Shown piece after piece: positions 37,742 through 45,994 of a stretch of DNA of 64,000 nt. How positions within the stretch are numbered: position 1 is the first letter of the stretch; each line of letters starts with the position of its first letter. The notes below the pieces were generated by a model, which was not told the origin of the DNA, did no database searches, and saw only the letters and a program-made list of their open reading frames with translations. Source of the stretch: Candidatus Methylopumilus sp. (GTDB taxonomy: Bacteria > Pseudomonadota > Gammaproteobacteria > Burkholderiales > Methylophilaceae); assembly GCA_009693175.1 (NCBI GenBank), contig SHXT01000001.1, positions 46,518-110,517 on the forward strand, in the 5' to 3' direction. Made by a program: the position numbers and the translations under genes.

Positions 37742-38608
37742 TTATTCAATATTCTGAATTTGTTCGCGCATTTGCTCAATCAAAACTTTTAAATCAACCG
37801 ATATTTTTGAGGTTTTAGGTGAAATTGATTTTGAACCTAAAGTATTCGCCTCACGATTTAATTCTTGCATCATAAAATCTAATTTTTTACCTATCGCAGC
37901 TTCTGTTTTAAGTAAGCGCCTTATTTCATCTATATGAGATGTGATACGGTTTAGCTCTTCATCGATATCCATCTTCTGTATAAAAATTAAAAACTCTTGC
38001 TTTAATCGATCGTCATCAATAGCAATTAAAGCATCTTTAAATTTATTTTCAATTTTACTTTGGTAGTCTTTAATCAATGTTGGTAAGATTTTTTTAGCTT
38101 CTCCCACTAAAATTTCAATCTCTTTCAATTTATCTAACAAAATCTTTTGTAACTTATCGCCTTCACGCGCTTTAGAAGCTTGAATTTCCTGAATGGCTTC
38201 TTTAAGATTTTTTTTAAGATCTTGTTCAAGCAGATTCATGTCAAGTGACTGATCATGCATAATTTCGCTCGTTTTTAAAATATCGAGTGCATTTATTGGT
38301 TGCACATGAGGAAAATGTTTGCCGATCGCTTCAACTGATGCTGCTAATTGTTTTAACTTAATAGGATCTATATTTTTAACATCAAGTGCACTCATTTTAG
38401 ATTTAAAATAGATTCTACAATCGACCTTGCCTCTTTTAATTTCGAGCGATATGACATCTCGAATCATCGGCTCAAAAGACCTTAAGGTTTCATCTAACTT
38501 TACCTGGAGCTCAAGATATCGATTATTTAAAGACCGAAATTCAAGGAGCAAAATACCTTGTGTTGTATCTGCTTCTTTAAAAGAAAACCCGGTCATACTT
38601 AAAGCCAT
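37742..38608 (-). CDS. yicC: YicC family endoribonuclease
   Basis: 288 residues from the ATG at 38608, preceded by GGAAT; the track start at 38620 lies before that site. N-terminal MALSMTGFSFKE and the C-terminal DIDEELNRITSHIDEIRRLL and GKKLDFMMQELNREANTLGSKS are the YicC signatures. E. coli YicC is an endoribonuclease acting in RNA decay, for example on the small RNA RyhB. Head to head with rph, the usual arrangement. Confidence 0.93.
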   Translation of the reverse strand: MALSMTGFSFKEADTTQGILLLEFRSLNNRYLELQVKLDETLRSFEPMIRDVISLEIKRGKVDCRIYFKSKMSALDVKNIDPIKLKQLAASVEAIGKHFPHVQPINALDILKTSEIMHDQSLDMNLLEQDLKKNLKEAIQEIQASKAREGDKLQKILLDKLKEIEILVGEAKKILPTLIKDYQSKIENKFKDALIAIDDDRLKQEFLIFIQKMDIDEELNRITSHIDEIRRLLKTEAAIGKKLDFMMQELNREANTLGSKSISPKTSKISVDLKVLIEQMREQIQNIE

Positions 38609-38741
38609 AAGATATTCCATTCAATGTTTAAGTGTCATTTTATCAATCTATAGTTGCATTTGCGACTAAAACCTTTAAATGGCAGGATATCAATCAATTA
38701 AAGCTAGCTTATAATGACGACTTCTATTGAGGAAGAATACT

Positions 38742-39455
38742 ATGAGATTAAATCAGCGCGCTCTCAATCAATTAAGGCCTGTCGAAATTATTCGACATTA
38801 CACAAAACATGCGGAAGGCTCTGTCTTAATTAAATTTGGTGATACGCATGTCTTATGCACTGCAAGCATTGACGAGAAAGTGCCATCTTTTTTAAAAGGA
38901 CAAAATCAAGGCTGGATTACAGCCGAATATGGCATGCTTCCAAGATCGACAGGCTCACGGATGGATCGCGAAGCTTCGCGTGGAAAACAATCAGGCCGTA
39001 CACAAGAAATTCAACGTCTTATTGGGCGAAGCTTAAGAGCAATTATTGATTTAAAAAAACTGGGTGAACGCACCATTCAAATTGATTGCGATGTTATTCA
39101 AGCTGACGGTGGCACACGCACGGCAAGCATTACAGGCGCTTACGTTGCAGTTCATGATGCGATCACCCATTTAATGAATCAAAAACTTATCAGCGAATCC
39201 CCTCTGATTGATTCCGTTGCAGCTGTTTCTGTAGGCCTTCATGACGGCAACTCACTTCTAGATTTAGATTACAATGAAGATTCAAGTTGTGACACGGACA
39301 TGAATATCATCATGACCGGTTCAGGTGGTTTTGTAGAAATTCAAGGAACTGCGGAAGGCTCGCCTTTTACGCGTGACATGATGGATCAAATGGCGGATCT
39401 TGCGGCAGACGGCATTAAACAACTCATTCAACTACAGAAAAACATCCTTAAGTAA
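38742..39455 (+). CDS. rph: Ribonuclease PH
   Basis: 237 residues from the ATG at 38742, which follows GAGGAAGA by five bases; the track start at 38727 is a TTG overlapping that ribosome site. [39 protein letters not shown] and [21 protein letters not shown] are diagnostic. Phosphorolytic 3' trimming of tRNA precursors. First of a run rph-rdgB-ORF-hemW. Confidence 0.96.
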   Translation: MRLNQRALNQLRPVEIIRHYTKHAEGSVLIKFGDTHVLCTASIDEKVPSFLKGQNQGWITAEYGMLPRSTGSRMDREASRGKQSGRTQEIQRLIGRSLRAIIDLKKLGERTIQIDCDVIQADGGTRTASITGAYVAVHDAITHLMNQKLISESPLIDSVAAVSVGLHDGNSLLDLDYNEDSSCDTDMNIIMTGSGGFVEIQGTAEGSPFTRDMMDQMADLAADGIKQLIQLQKNILK

Positions 39456-39459
39456 TTTC

Positions 39460-40056
39460 ATGAAAGACAAAATAGTCATTGCAACAGGCAATGCCAAAAA
39501 ACTTATCGAGATTCAATCTATCTTAGAAGATATCAATGTGGAAGTATTACCACAGTCATATTTTAATATTGCGCCAACCGATGAACCTTTTCATACATTT
39601 ATTGAAAATGCTCTCATTAAAGCTAGACATGCCAGTCGATTATCTAAATTGCCCGCGATTGCAGATGATTCAGGTATTTCTGTAGATGCATTAGGAGGTC
39701 AACCGGGGGTGTTATCAGCAAGATTTGCAGGAGAGCCTTCATCGGATCAAAAAAATAATGAAAAGCTTTTAAAAATATTAGAAAATGAAGTAAATCGAAA
39801 AGCACACTACACTTGTGTCATTGTATTTGTAAGAAATGAAATGGATCCTGAGCCAATTATTGCTGAAGGCATATGGCATGGAGAAATTTTAAAAGTCCCG
39901 AGAGGAATAGGTGGATTTGGTTATGATTCTTTATTTTTAGATCACATGACTGAAAAAACTGTGGCAGAATTACCCTCAGAAATTAAAAATCGTATTAGTC
40001 ATCGCGGACAAGCTTTACATAAACTTAAATTAAAATTGAATCAGATTTATGGATAA
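39460..40056 (+). CDS. rdgB: dITP/XTP pyrophosphatase
   Basis: 198 residues from the ATG at 39460, four bases after the rph stop; the track start at 39400 overlaps rph. Starts KIVIATGNAKKLIEIQSIL, with LPAIADDSGISVDALGGQPGVLSARFAG and GGFGYDSLFL. Removes deaminated purine triphosphates from the nucleotide pool. Its end overlaps the next small gene by eight bases. Confidence 0.95.
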   Translation: MKDKIVIATGNAKKLIEIQSILEDINVEVLPQSYFNIAPTDEPFHTFIENALIKARHASRLSKLPAIADDSGISVDALGGQPGVLSARFAGEPSSDQKNNEKLLKILENEVNRKAHYTCVIVFVRNEMDPEPIIAEGIWHGEILKVPRGIGGFGYDSLFLDHMTEKTVAELPSEIKNRISHRGQALHKLKLKLNQIYG

Positions 40057-40276
40057 ATCAAAAAATAAATGGCCTGTTTGGATACGTGACGATAAGTCAG
40101 TTGTCTCATGTACAGAAAAAATTAAAGTTATGAAAGAAAATTTTGATGAATTAAAACAGCTTTCACAAGACACTATTGAAGATGGCCTCTTAATGGAAGT
40201 GTCTGAAAAACAAATGAAAGAAGCACTTCGCCAAATGGTGGATGATCTTATTAATCCCTATTTAAAAAATAAATAA
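40049..40276 (+). CDS. Small conserved-position protein, unknown function
   Basis: 75 residues, charged, no signal or membrane segment, predicted mostly helical (ENFDELKQLSQDTIEDGLLMEVSEKQMKEALRQMVDDLINPY). It starts inside the rdgB end (eight-base overlap) and ends six bases before hemW, so it is embedded in the operon and probably real. I do not recognise a family. The N-terminal KWPVWIRDDKSVVSCTEK looks conserved-type (aromatic and a cysteine), but no function follows from that. Confidence 0.65.
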   Translation: MDKSKNKWPVWIRDDKSVVSCTEKIKVMKENFDELKQLSQDTIEDGLLMEVSEKQMKEALRQMVDDLINPYLKNK

Positions 40277-40282
40277 GTTTTT

Positions 40283-41452
40283 ATGAGTCAAACTTCAAGA
40301 CTCGCCATTCCTCCGCCTCTATCGCTTTATATCCATATTCCTTGGTGTGTTAAAAAATGTCCTTATTGTGATTTCAACTCGCATGAGTACAAGGACAGCA
40401 ATGGCTTTGCCGAAATAGAATCGCTTTATGTAGATGCATTAATCAAAGATCTTGAATACTCCCTGCCTAAAATTTGGGGCAGAAAAATTCATTCTATTTT
40501 TTTTGGTGGTGGCACACCAAGTCTTTTTAGCGGGAAAGCCATTCACAAAATCCTAAGCCAGGTAAGAGCCCTCACACCTATTATATACGGCGCCGAAATT
40601 ACACTTGAAGCTAATCCAGGAACAATTGATAGCGATCATTTTGAAGCTTACAAAGAAGCAGGGGTGACAAGAGTATCTTTAGGTATTCAGTCATTTAATG
40701 ACGGTCATCTTCAGTCATTGGGCCGTATTCATAATAGTAATGAAGCTAAAAAAGGTATTGAAATTGCGATGCGACATTTTGATGAAGTAAATTTAGATCT
40801 AATGTACGCACTGCCTAATCAAACGTTAAATGAAGCGATTGATGATGTTAAAACTGCAACATTATTTAATACACAACATTTATCTTTCTATCATTTAACG
40901 ATCGAACCTAATACATTCTTTTTTAAACATCCCCCTTCATTACCAATAGACGATGTAAGTGCCAATATGCAAGAAAAGATTGAAGATATCCTAACTCAAC
41001 ATAGTTATCAGCATTATGAAACAGCCGCTTTTGCAAAACCCAAATCTCAATGCCAACATAATCTTAATTATTGGCAATTCGGTGATTACCTAGGTATAGG
41101 TGCAGGTGCACATAGCAAACTGACATTTTATGACCAGATAACTCGAGAGAGTCGCTATAAAAATCCAAAACAATATATGGAAAAAGTAACCACACAACAC
41201 ATGATTGAATCAGAAACTATTATTCAAGCAAGTGATTTAGCTTTTGAATTCATGATGAATCATTTGCGTCTTATTGATGGATTTCTAATTAAAAGTTTCG
41301 AGGAAAAAACTAGTTTAAATATTTCAACGATTGATAAAGAACTTAAAACTGCATTAGATAAAAAACTTATTACAATAAATCATGAAATAATTAAGCCTAC
41401 AATTTTAGGTCAACGTTTTTTAAATGACCTATTAGGTATTTTTTTAAAGTAG
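40283..41452 (+). CDS. hemW: Heme chaperone HemW (radical SAM)
   Basis: 389 residues. Radical SAM cluster cysteines in YIHIPWCVKKCPYCDFNSH (Cys22, 26, 29), FFGGGTPSLF, EITLEANPGT, GIQSFND and the C-terminal HemN-like domain. The CxxxCxxC without a fourth close cysteine is that of HemW rather than coproporphyrinogen oxidase HemN. HemW binds haem and delivers it to membrane cytochromes. Last gene of the rph run by spacing. Confidence 0.92.
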   Translation: MSQTSRLAIPPPLSLYIHIPWCVKKCPYCDFNSHEYKDSNGFAEIESLYVDALIKDLEYSLPKIWGRKIHSIFFGGGTPSLFSGKAIHKILSQVRALTPIIYGAEITLEANPGTIDSDHFEAYKEAGVTRVSLGIQSFNDGHLQSLGRIHNSNEAKKGIEIAMRHFDEVNLDLMYALPNQTLNEAIDDVKTATLFNTQHLSFYHLTIEPNTFFFKHPPSLPIDDVSANMQEKIEDILTQHSYQHYETAAFAKPKSQCQHNLNYWQFGDYLGIGAGAHSKLTFYDQITRESRYKNPKQYMEKVTTQHMIESETIIQASDLAFEFMMNHLRLIDGFLIKSFEEKTSLNISTIDKELKTALDKKLITINHEIIKPTILGQRFLNDLLGIFLK

Positions 41453-41461
41453 AATAAAACT

Positions 41462-41881
41462 ATGAAATTTGCAAAAATAAATAATGAAATTACGGTGTCT
41501 GATCAAATTACAATTGAGGACTTAAAAGAAATTCATGCTCAAGGATACAAAACTATTTTTTGTAATCGTCCTGATCTTGAATCTGAAGGTCAGCTTGATT
41601 TTTCAACCATTGAAAAAGAAGCACAAAAATTAAATATTAAAGCGATTCATCAACCCGTCATAGGCGGACAAATTTCGGATGATGCTATTGTGCAATTTGG
41701 ACGCTATTTTGAAGTCGCTCAAAAACCAGTTTTTGCTTATTGCCGCACGGGAACAAGATGTTCAACGCTCTGGGCGCTTTCACAAGCAAAATCCTTGTCC
41801 ATTGGTGAAATTTTAAGTGCTGCGCAAAATGCAGGCTATGACTTATCTCCATTACAAGATCGTCTCAATTCTCTCAAATAG
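41462..41881 (+). CDS. TIGR01244-type phosphatase/sulfurtransferase-like protein
   Basis: 139 residues. The C(X5)R loop CRTGTR with Cys94 places it with the dual-specificity phosphatase-like TIGR01244 group, often annotated Blh or sulfur transferase. The N-terminal KINNEITVSDQITIEDLKEIHAQGYKTIFCNRPD is typical. The natural substrate is unknown; related proteins occur next to sulfide or metallo-beta-lactamase-fold genes. Spaced nine bases from hemW and from the following radical SAM gene. Confidence 0.75.
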   Translation: MKFAKINNEITVSDQITIEDLKEIHAQGYKTIFCNRPDLESEGQLDFSTIEKEAQKLNIKAIHQPVIGGQISDDAIVQFGRYFEVAQKPVFAYCRTGTRCSTLWALSQAKSLSIGEILSAAQNAGYDLSPLQDRLNSLK

Positions 41882-41889
41882 CAAAGATT

Positions 41890-42741
41890 ATGGGTGTTTC
41901 TAAACAATATCTTAGTATTCATGATCACAGCCGTGATCTAAGTGGCCTTAAATACATTTATTCAGTTATTTCTAGACGTGCCGGTGGTTTGTCTATCGGC
42001 GTTAACTTGAATGTTAATAATGCTTGTAATTGGCAATGTATTTATTGTGAAATTCCAAATCTCACTCGAGGTACACCCCCGCCTATTGAATTGGATGTTC
42101 TTGAGAATGAGCTTCGTTTTTTTCTTCATGAAATTATTCATGGTGATTACATGGAGAAAAATGTAGCCCTTGAAGATCGCCATCTAAAAGATATTGCTTT
42201 TTCAGGTAACGGAGAGCCCACTAGCGCTAAAGAATTTCCTCAAGTTATTTCAATAGTTGAAAAAGTACTCAAGGAATTTGATCTGCTTCATAAAATTAAA
42301 ATTCGTCTTATTACTAATGGAAGTTTAATACACAAACCATCTGTCCTTAAAAGTATTGCAATGCTTTCAAAAATAAATGGTGAAGTTTGGTTTAAAGTTG
42401 ATGCTGCCACAGAAGAAAGTATTAAAACAATTAATCAGATCAGTTTAAACCCCAAACAAATTTCTGAAAGACTTCAAGCGTGTGCATTGACATGTCCCAC
42501 GTTTATTCAAACATGTATCTTTACTATAGATGGTAAAGGGCTTGATGATAGCAATATTAATTCTTATGTTGATTTAATTAATGAAGCTCGAACAAAAATT
42601 AAAGGTGTCCATCTTTATGGATTGGCTAGACCATCATTACAGCCTCAAGCAAAACATTTAGGTCGCATTAATATAGAAGTGCTTGAGAGTATCTCAAAAA
42701 AATTAACCGCCCTCAATATACCTACCACTGTAAACTATTAA
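41890..42741 (+). CDS. Radical SAM protein, COG0731-like, unknown reaction
   Basis: 283 residues. Cluster motif CNWQCIYC (Cys46, 50, 53) after LSIGVNLNVNNA, with SGNGEPT, LITNGS and a C-terminal segment GVHLYGLARPSLQPQAKHLGRI. The layout resembles the COG0731/TYW1-related single-domain enzymes found in bacteria; no SPASM or auxiliary cluster cysteines are obvious. It follows the phosphatase-like gene by nine bases, so the pair may work together, but no pathway can be named. Confidence 0.75.
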   Translation: MGVSKQYLSIHDHSRDLSGLKYIYSVISRRAGGLSIGVNLNVNNACNWQCIYCEIPNLTRGTPPPIELDVLENELRFFLHEIIHGDYMEKNVALEDRHLKDIAFSGNGEPTSAKEFPQVISIVEKVLKEFDLLHKIKIRLITNGSLIHKPSVLKSIAMLSKINGEVWFKVDAATEESIKTINQISLNPKQISERLQACALTCPTFIQTCIFTIDGKGLDDSNINSYVDLINEARTKIKGVHLYGLARPSLQPQAKHLGRINIEVLESISKKLTALNIPTTVNY

Positions 42742-42767
42742 TCTAAGATAGTCTTAATATTTTAAAA

Positions 42768-44051
42768 ATGATAGCCATGCGTTACTTAAAATTACCAAAA
42801 ATTTTAAAGAAATTAGGTCCTGGCCTTATCACGGGTGCTGCAGATGATGACCCAAGTGGTATTGCGACTTATTCACAAGCAGGCGCTCATCATGGATTTG
42901 GTGTTTTGTGGACCATGTTTTTTACCTATCCACTTATGGTAGGTATCCAAATGGTCAGTGCACGCATTGGACTTGTCACGGGTCGGGGCCTTGCAGAAAA
43001 TATGCGTCGATTTTATCCAAAATATGTCACTTGGCCTTTGGTTATTCTTTTACTTATCGCCAATACCATTAATATTGCAGCGGATTTAGCAGCGATGGCC
43101 GATGCAGTAAAACTTGTAATAGGTGGTCCTCGACATCTTTATGCAGTAGCTTTTGGAATGTGCTGTCTTTTACTTCAAATTTTTATTCCTTATGAACGAT
43201 ATGTGCGCGTTTTAAAATGGCTAACTCTTTCGCTTTTTGCTTATGTTGGAACTGTTTTTGCATCAAACGTTGAATGGAATACAGTGATTAAAGCAACTAT
43301 TTTCCCTAATGCAATATTCACAAATCAATATGCACTTTTAATTGTAGGTATATTTGGTACGACGATTAGCCCTTATCTTTTCTTTTGGCAAGCGGGTCAA
43401 GAAGTTGAAGAAGTTCGAATCAAACATAACACAACATATTTAAAACACAACCCACAGCATTTAGGAGGTCATCTAAGAAGAATTCGAATTGATACAATGA
43501 TAGGTATGGGTTTTTCTAATTTAATCGCTTTTTTTATTATGCTCACTACAGCTGCTACACTTTTTAAAGCAGGCATACATGATATTGAAACATCTGCACA
43601 AGCTGCTGAGGCACTGCGGCCCATCGCAGGTGAGTTTACTTTTATTCTATTTGCTGCGGGTATTATTGGTACTGGTCTTTTAGCAGTGCCGGTCTTGGCA
43701 GGGTCTGCCGCTTATGCTGTTGCCGAACTATTAAAAAAACCTGCGAGCTTAAATTTAAGTTTTCATGCAGCTAAAGACTTTTATGCAGTGATTGCAATTG
43801 CTACTTTGCTTGGTGTTGTTTTAGATTTTAGTGGTATTGATCCAATTAAAGCATTGCTATGGAGCGCTGTCATCAATGGCATTGTGGCAGTTCCTTTAAT
43901 GATTGCACTTATGAATATGGCATCACGCCCAAAAGTAATGCGATCATTTACAATCGGCAAACATGTAAAGCATTTAGGATGGATGGCAACACTTGTCATG
44001 GGTATCGCGGTTGCTACACTTGCTTGGATGACTTTTTTGAAAATAAATTAA
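42768..44051 (+). CDS. NRAMP-family metal transporter with atypical motif
   Basis: 427 residues, about 11 membrane segments. The first helix reads LGPGLITGAADDDPSGIATYSQAGA: where MntH has DPGN it has DPSG, so the aspartate is kept and the asparagine is not. The sixth helix shows GTTISPYLFFWQ in place of a methionine-containing metal site. This is a recognised COG1914 subgroup, distinct from true MntH; substrate could be another divalent ion. Followed by marC on the same strand, 10 bases on. Confidence 0.8.
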   Translation: MIAMRYLKLPKILKKLGPGLITGAADDDPSGIATYSQAGAHHGFGVLWTMFFTYPLMVGIQMVSARIGLVTGRGLAENMRRFYPKYVTWPLVILLLIANTINIAADLAAMADAVKLVIGGPRHLYAVAFGMCCLLLQIFIPYERYVRVLKWLTLSLFAYVGTVFASNVEWNTVIKATIFPNAIFTNQYALLIVGIFGTTISPYLFFWQAGQEVEEVRIKHNTTYLKHNPQHLGGHLRRIRIDTMIGMGFSNLIAFFIMLTTAATLFKAGIHDIETSAQAAEALRPIAGEFTFILFAAGIIGTGLLAVPVLAGSAAYAVAELLKKPASLNLSFHAAKDFYAVIAIATLLGVVLDFSGIDPIKALLWSAVINGIVAVPLMIALMNMASRPKVMRSFTIGKHVKHLGWMATLVMGIAVATLAWMTFLKIN

Positions 44052-44061
44052 GGAAGATATT

Positions 44062-44676
44062 ATGATTGAATGGACCTTTATTATTAAAACTACCATCGCA
44101 CTCATTGCAATTGTCGATCCTGTGGGTTGTTTACCACTTTTTTTAAGTCTCACGGGTCAACATAAAAATATTAATAAAAAAAATGTAGTTAAGATGACAG
44201 CAATTACCGTATTTATCATACTCGTCACTTCACTTTTTTTAGGCGACAAAATTTTAAATATGTTTGGCATTTCAATGTCAAGCTTCCAAATTTGTGGTGG
44301 CATATTATTGCTTATTTTGGCTATCTCTATGATGTTAGGTAAACATCAAATTTTAGAAACTTCTAAAAATGGCAAAGCGGACAAAGAGCTGATTGCATTT
44401 GTACCTTTAAGCATTCCTTTGCTAGCAGGTCCGGGCGCTATGAGCAATATGATTATTGCAGCACATCAGGCGCCTAATATGATTAATCAAAGTTTTCTCA
44501 TCTTGCCTTGTTTGGCTGTGTCACTTTTAATTTGGCTGACATTAAGTTTTGCAGAAAATATTTCTAAGGTCATTGGTGCGATCGGCACAAAAATTATCAC
44601 GCGTGTGATGGGTTTGCTTTTGGGGTCTATGGCAATTGAATTTATCACTAGAGGCGTATTAGATATTATTGCGTAA
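44062..44676 (+). CDS. MarC family inner-membrane protein
   Basis: 204 residues, six membrane segments, with the signature ALIAIVDPVGCLPLFLSLT at the N-terminus and FVPLSIPLLAGPGAMSNMI in the middle. MarC proteins have no proven transport substrate; the earlier link to multiple antibiotic resistance was withdrawn. AGGAAGATATT precedes the ATG. Co-directional and close to the NRAMP-like gene. Confidence 0.88.
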   Translation: MIEWTFIIKTTIALIAIVDPVGCLPLFLSLTGQHKNINKKNVVKMTAITVFIILVTSLFLGDKILNMFGISMSSFQICGGILLLILAISMMLGKHQILETSKNGKADKELIAFVPLSIPLLAGPGAMSNMIIAAHQAPNMINQSFLILPCLAVSLLIWLTLSFAENISKVIGAIGTKIITRVMGLLLGSMAIEFITRGVLDIIA

Positions 44677-44684
44677 CACTTTTT

Positions 44685-44825
44685 ATGAAACAGATTCGAA
44701 AACTCAAATTACGTTCTCAAACACATTACACACTTTTCCGTGCCGACTTGCCTTTTAAACCTAAAGTTGAAAAAGATAAAACTAAATTCAAAAGGCAGCC
44801 CAAACATAAAGCTAAATTAGATTAA
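44685..44825 (+). CDS. Tiny basic protein, possible ArfA-like ribosome rescue factor
   Basis: 46 residues, below the ORF track cut-off: begins MKQIRKLKLRSQTHYTLF and ends in PFKPKVEKDKTKFKRQPKHKAK. It starts nine bases after marC and ends directly against the next gene's stop, so there is little other space for it. The C-terminal V-KDK-K-KR-KHK pattern reminds me of ArfA-type alternative ribosome rescue factors, which have a basic tail of this kind. I see no nuclease-processing hairpin in the gene as known for E. coli arfA. Treat the function as a weak suggestion. Confidence 0.45.
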   Translation: MKQIRKLKLRSQTHYTLFRADLPFKPKVEKDKTKFKRQPKHKAKLD

Positions 44826-45074
44826 TTATTTTTTCTTTTTGTTCTTTTTTCGACCGCATGAGATCCAGCAAACCATTTTGCCATCTTGAAAACTGTAACG
44901 ATCAATGATGAATAGAATTGTGGCTAAAAAAACTTGTTGAAATATAAAGATGGGTACATTAAAACTTGTGATGCCATCATAGACACAATGGTATTGAAAT
45001 GCAGCTGTAGGCACATAAGAAAAAGATAAAGCGAAAACTAATAAAGCCAACACATTGTAAGTACATTGTTTCAT
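44826..45074 (-). CDS. Small membrane protein, unknown
   Basis: 82 residues with an N-terminal hydrophobic stretch (YNVLALLVFALSFSYVPTAAF) and a second (VPIFIFQQVFLATILFII), then a cytoplasmic-type end CWISCGRKKNKKKK. Five cysteines in all. No family recognised. It converges with the tiny basic ORF, stop codons touching. A T-rich leader separates it from the divergent VIT gene. Confidence 0.55.
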   Translation of the reverse strand: MKQCTYNVLALLVFALSFSYVPTAAFQYHCVYDGITSFNVPIFIFQQVFLATILFIIDRYSFQDGKMVCWISCGRKKNKKKK

Positions 45075-45160
45075 TTTTTAAATCCTTATATATTTAAATT
45101 ACAAAATATAATATATAGTATTTTTAACTGCCATTAACATAAAAATTTAAATAAATATTC

Positions 45161-45865
45161 ATGTCAAACGACCATCATTCACATCACTCTGAAATACACT
45201 TTACCTCGACTGAAGTAGTCCGAGATATTGTGATTGGCATGTCCGATGGGCTCACAGTGCCTTTTGCACTTGCAGCAGGTTTATCTGCTGCTGTCGATTC
45301 ATCCGCAATTATTGTAACAGCTGGTTTGGCAGAAGTTGCTGCAGGTTCGATTGCCATGGGTCTTGGTGGATATCTTGCCGGTAAAACAGATATTGAACAT
45401 TATGACTCTGAATATGCGCGCGAAGATTATGAAATTAAGCACTTAAGAGATCGGGAAATACAAGAAGTCGAGGAAATACTTTCTGAATATGGATTAAAAG
45501 GAACAGCACTCAAAACTGTTGTTAAAGCAGTAACTGCTAATCGTGAGCGCTGGCTTAAATTCATGATGAAATTCGAATTGAATTTAGAAAGACCGGATCC
45601 TAAAAGAGCTTTAATCAGTGCTGCTACAATTTCAATCGCTTATATTGTGGGGGGATTGATCCCTTTGATGCCTTATATTTTTATATCTGATATTATTCCA
45701 GCTTTAAAAATCTCTGTGATTGCAACAGGTATTGCACTTGTACTTTTTGGCTGGATTAAAGGTCGTTTCACAGGTGTGAACCAAGGACGTTCAGCCATGC
45801 AAACACTTATCATTGGCGCATTAGCATCTTCTGCCGCTTTTGGTTTAGCACATTTATTTTCATAG
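45161..45865 (+). CDS. VIT1/CCC1 family iron or manganese transporter
   Basis: 234 residues with five predicted membrane helices. The N-terminal His-rich start (SNDHHSHHSEIHF) is followed by VRDIVIGMSDGLTVPFALAAGLSAA, the family signature, and a long charged loop of about 65 residues with acidic residues (EYAREDYEIKHLRDREIQEVEEI), corresponding to the metal-binding domain of VIT1. These proteins export Fe2+ or Mn2+ from the cytoplasm. A weak hairpin (AGACG-aaaac-CGTCT) follows the stop. Confidence 0.85.
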   Translation: MSNDHHSHHSEIHFTSTEVVRDIVIGMSDGLTVPFALAAGLSAAVDSSAIIVTAGLAEVAAGSIAMGLGGYLAGKTDIEHYDSEYAREDYEIKHLRDREIQEVEEILSEYGLKGTALKTVVKAVTANRERWLKFMMKFELNLERPDPKRALISAATISIAYIVGGLIPLMPYIFISDIIPALKISVIATGIALVLFGWIKGRFTGVNQGRSAMQTLIIGALASSAAFGLAHLFS

Positions 45866-45994
45866 AAAGCGTCATATATTTAAATAGACGAAAACCGTCT
45901 TGTTACCTGATTTAATTGTAAAATACGCTAAGAGAAATACGCTCGTTTTACTACTTTATTTTTGAAATCGGGGCTTTATTTGCAACGTCATTTT

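Noticed and set aside
44862-45074. Idea that the tiny basic ORF and the convergent membrane protein form a toxin-antitoxin pair
   Set aside because: They are convergent rather than co-transcribed and neither resembles a known toxin or antitoxin family.
45886-45900. AGACG-aaaac-CGTCT as a terminator of the VIT gene
   Set aside because: Only five base pairs and no T-run, so mentioned with the gene but not listed as a feature.
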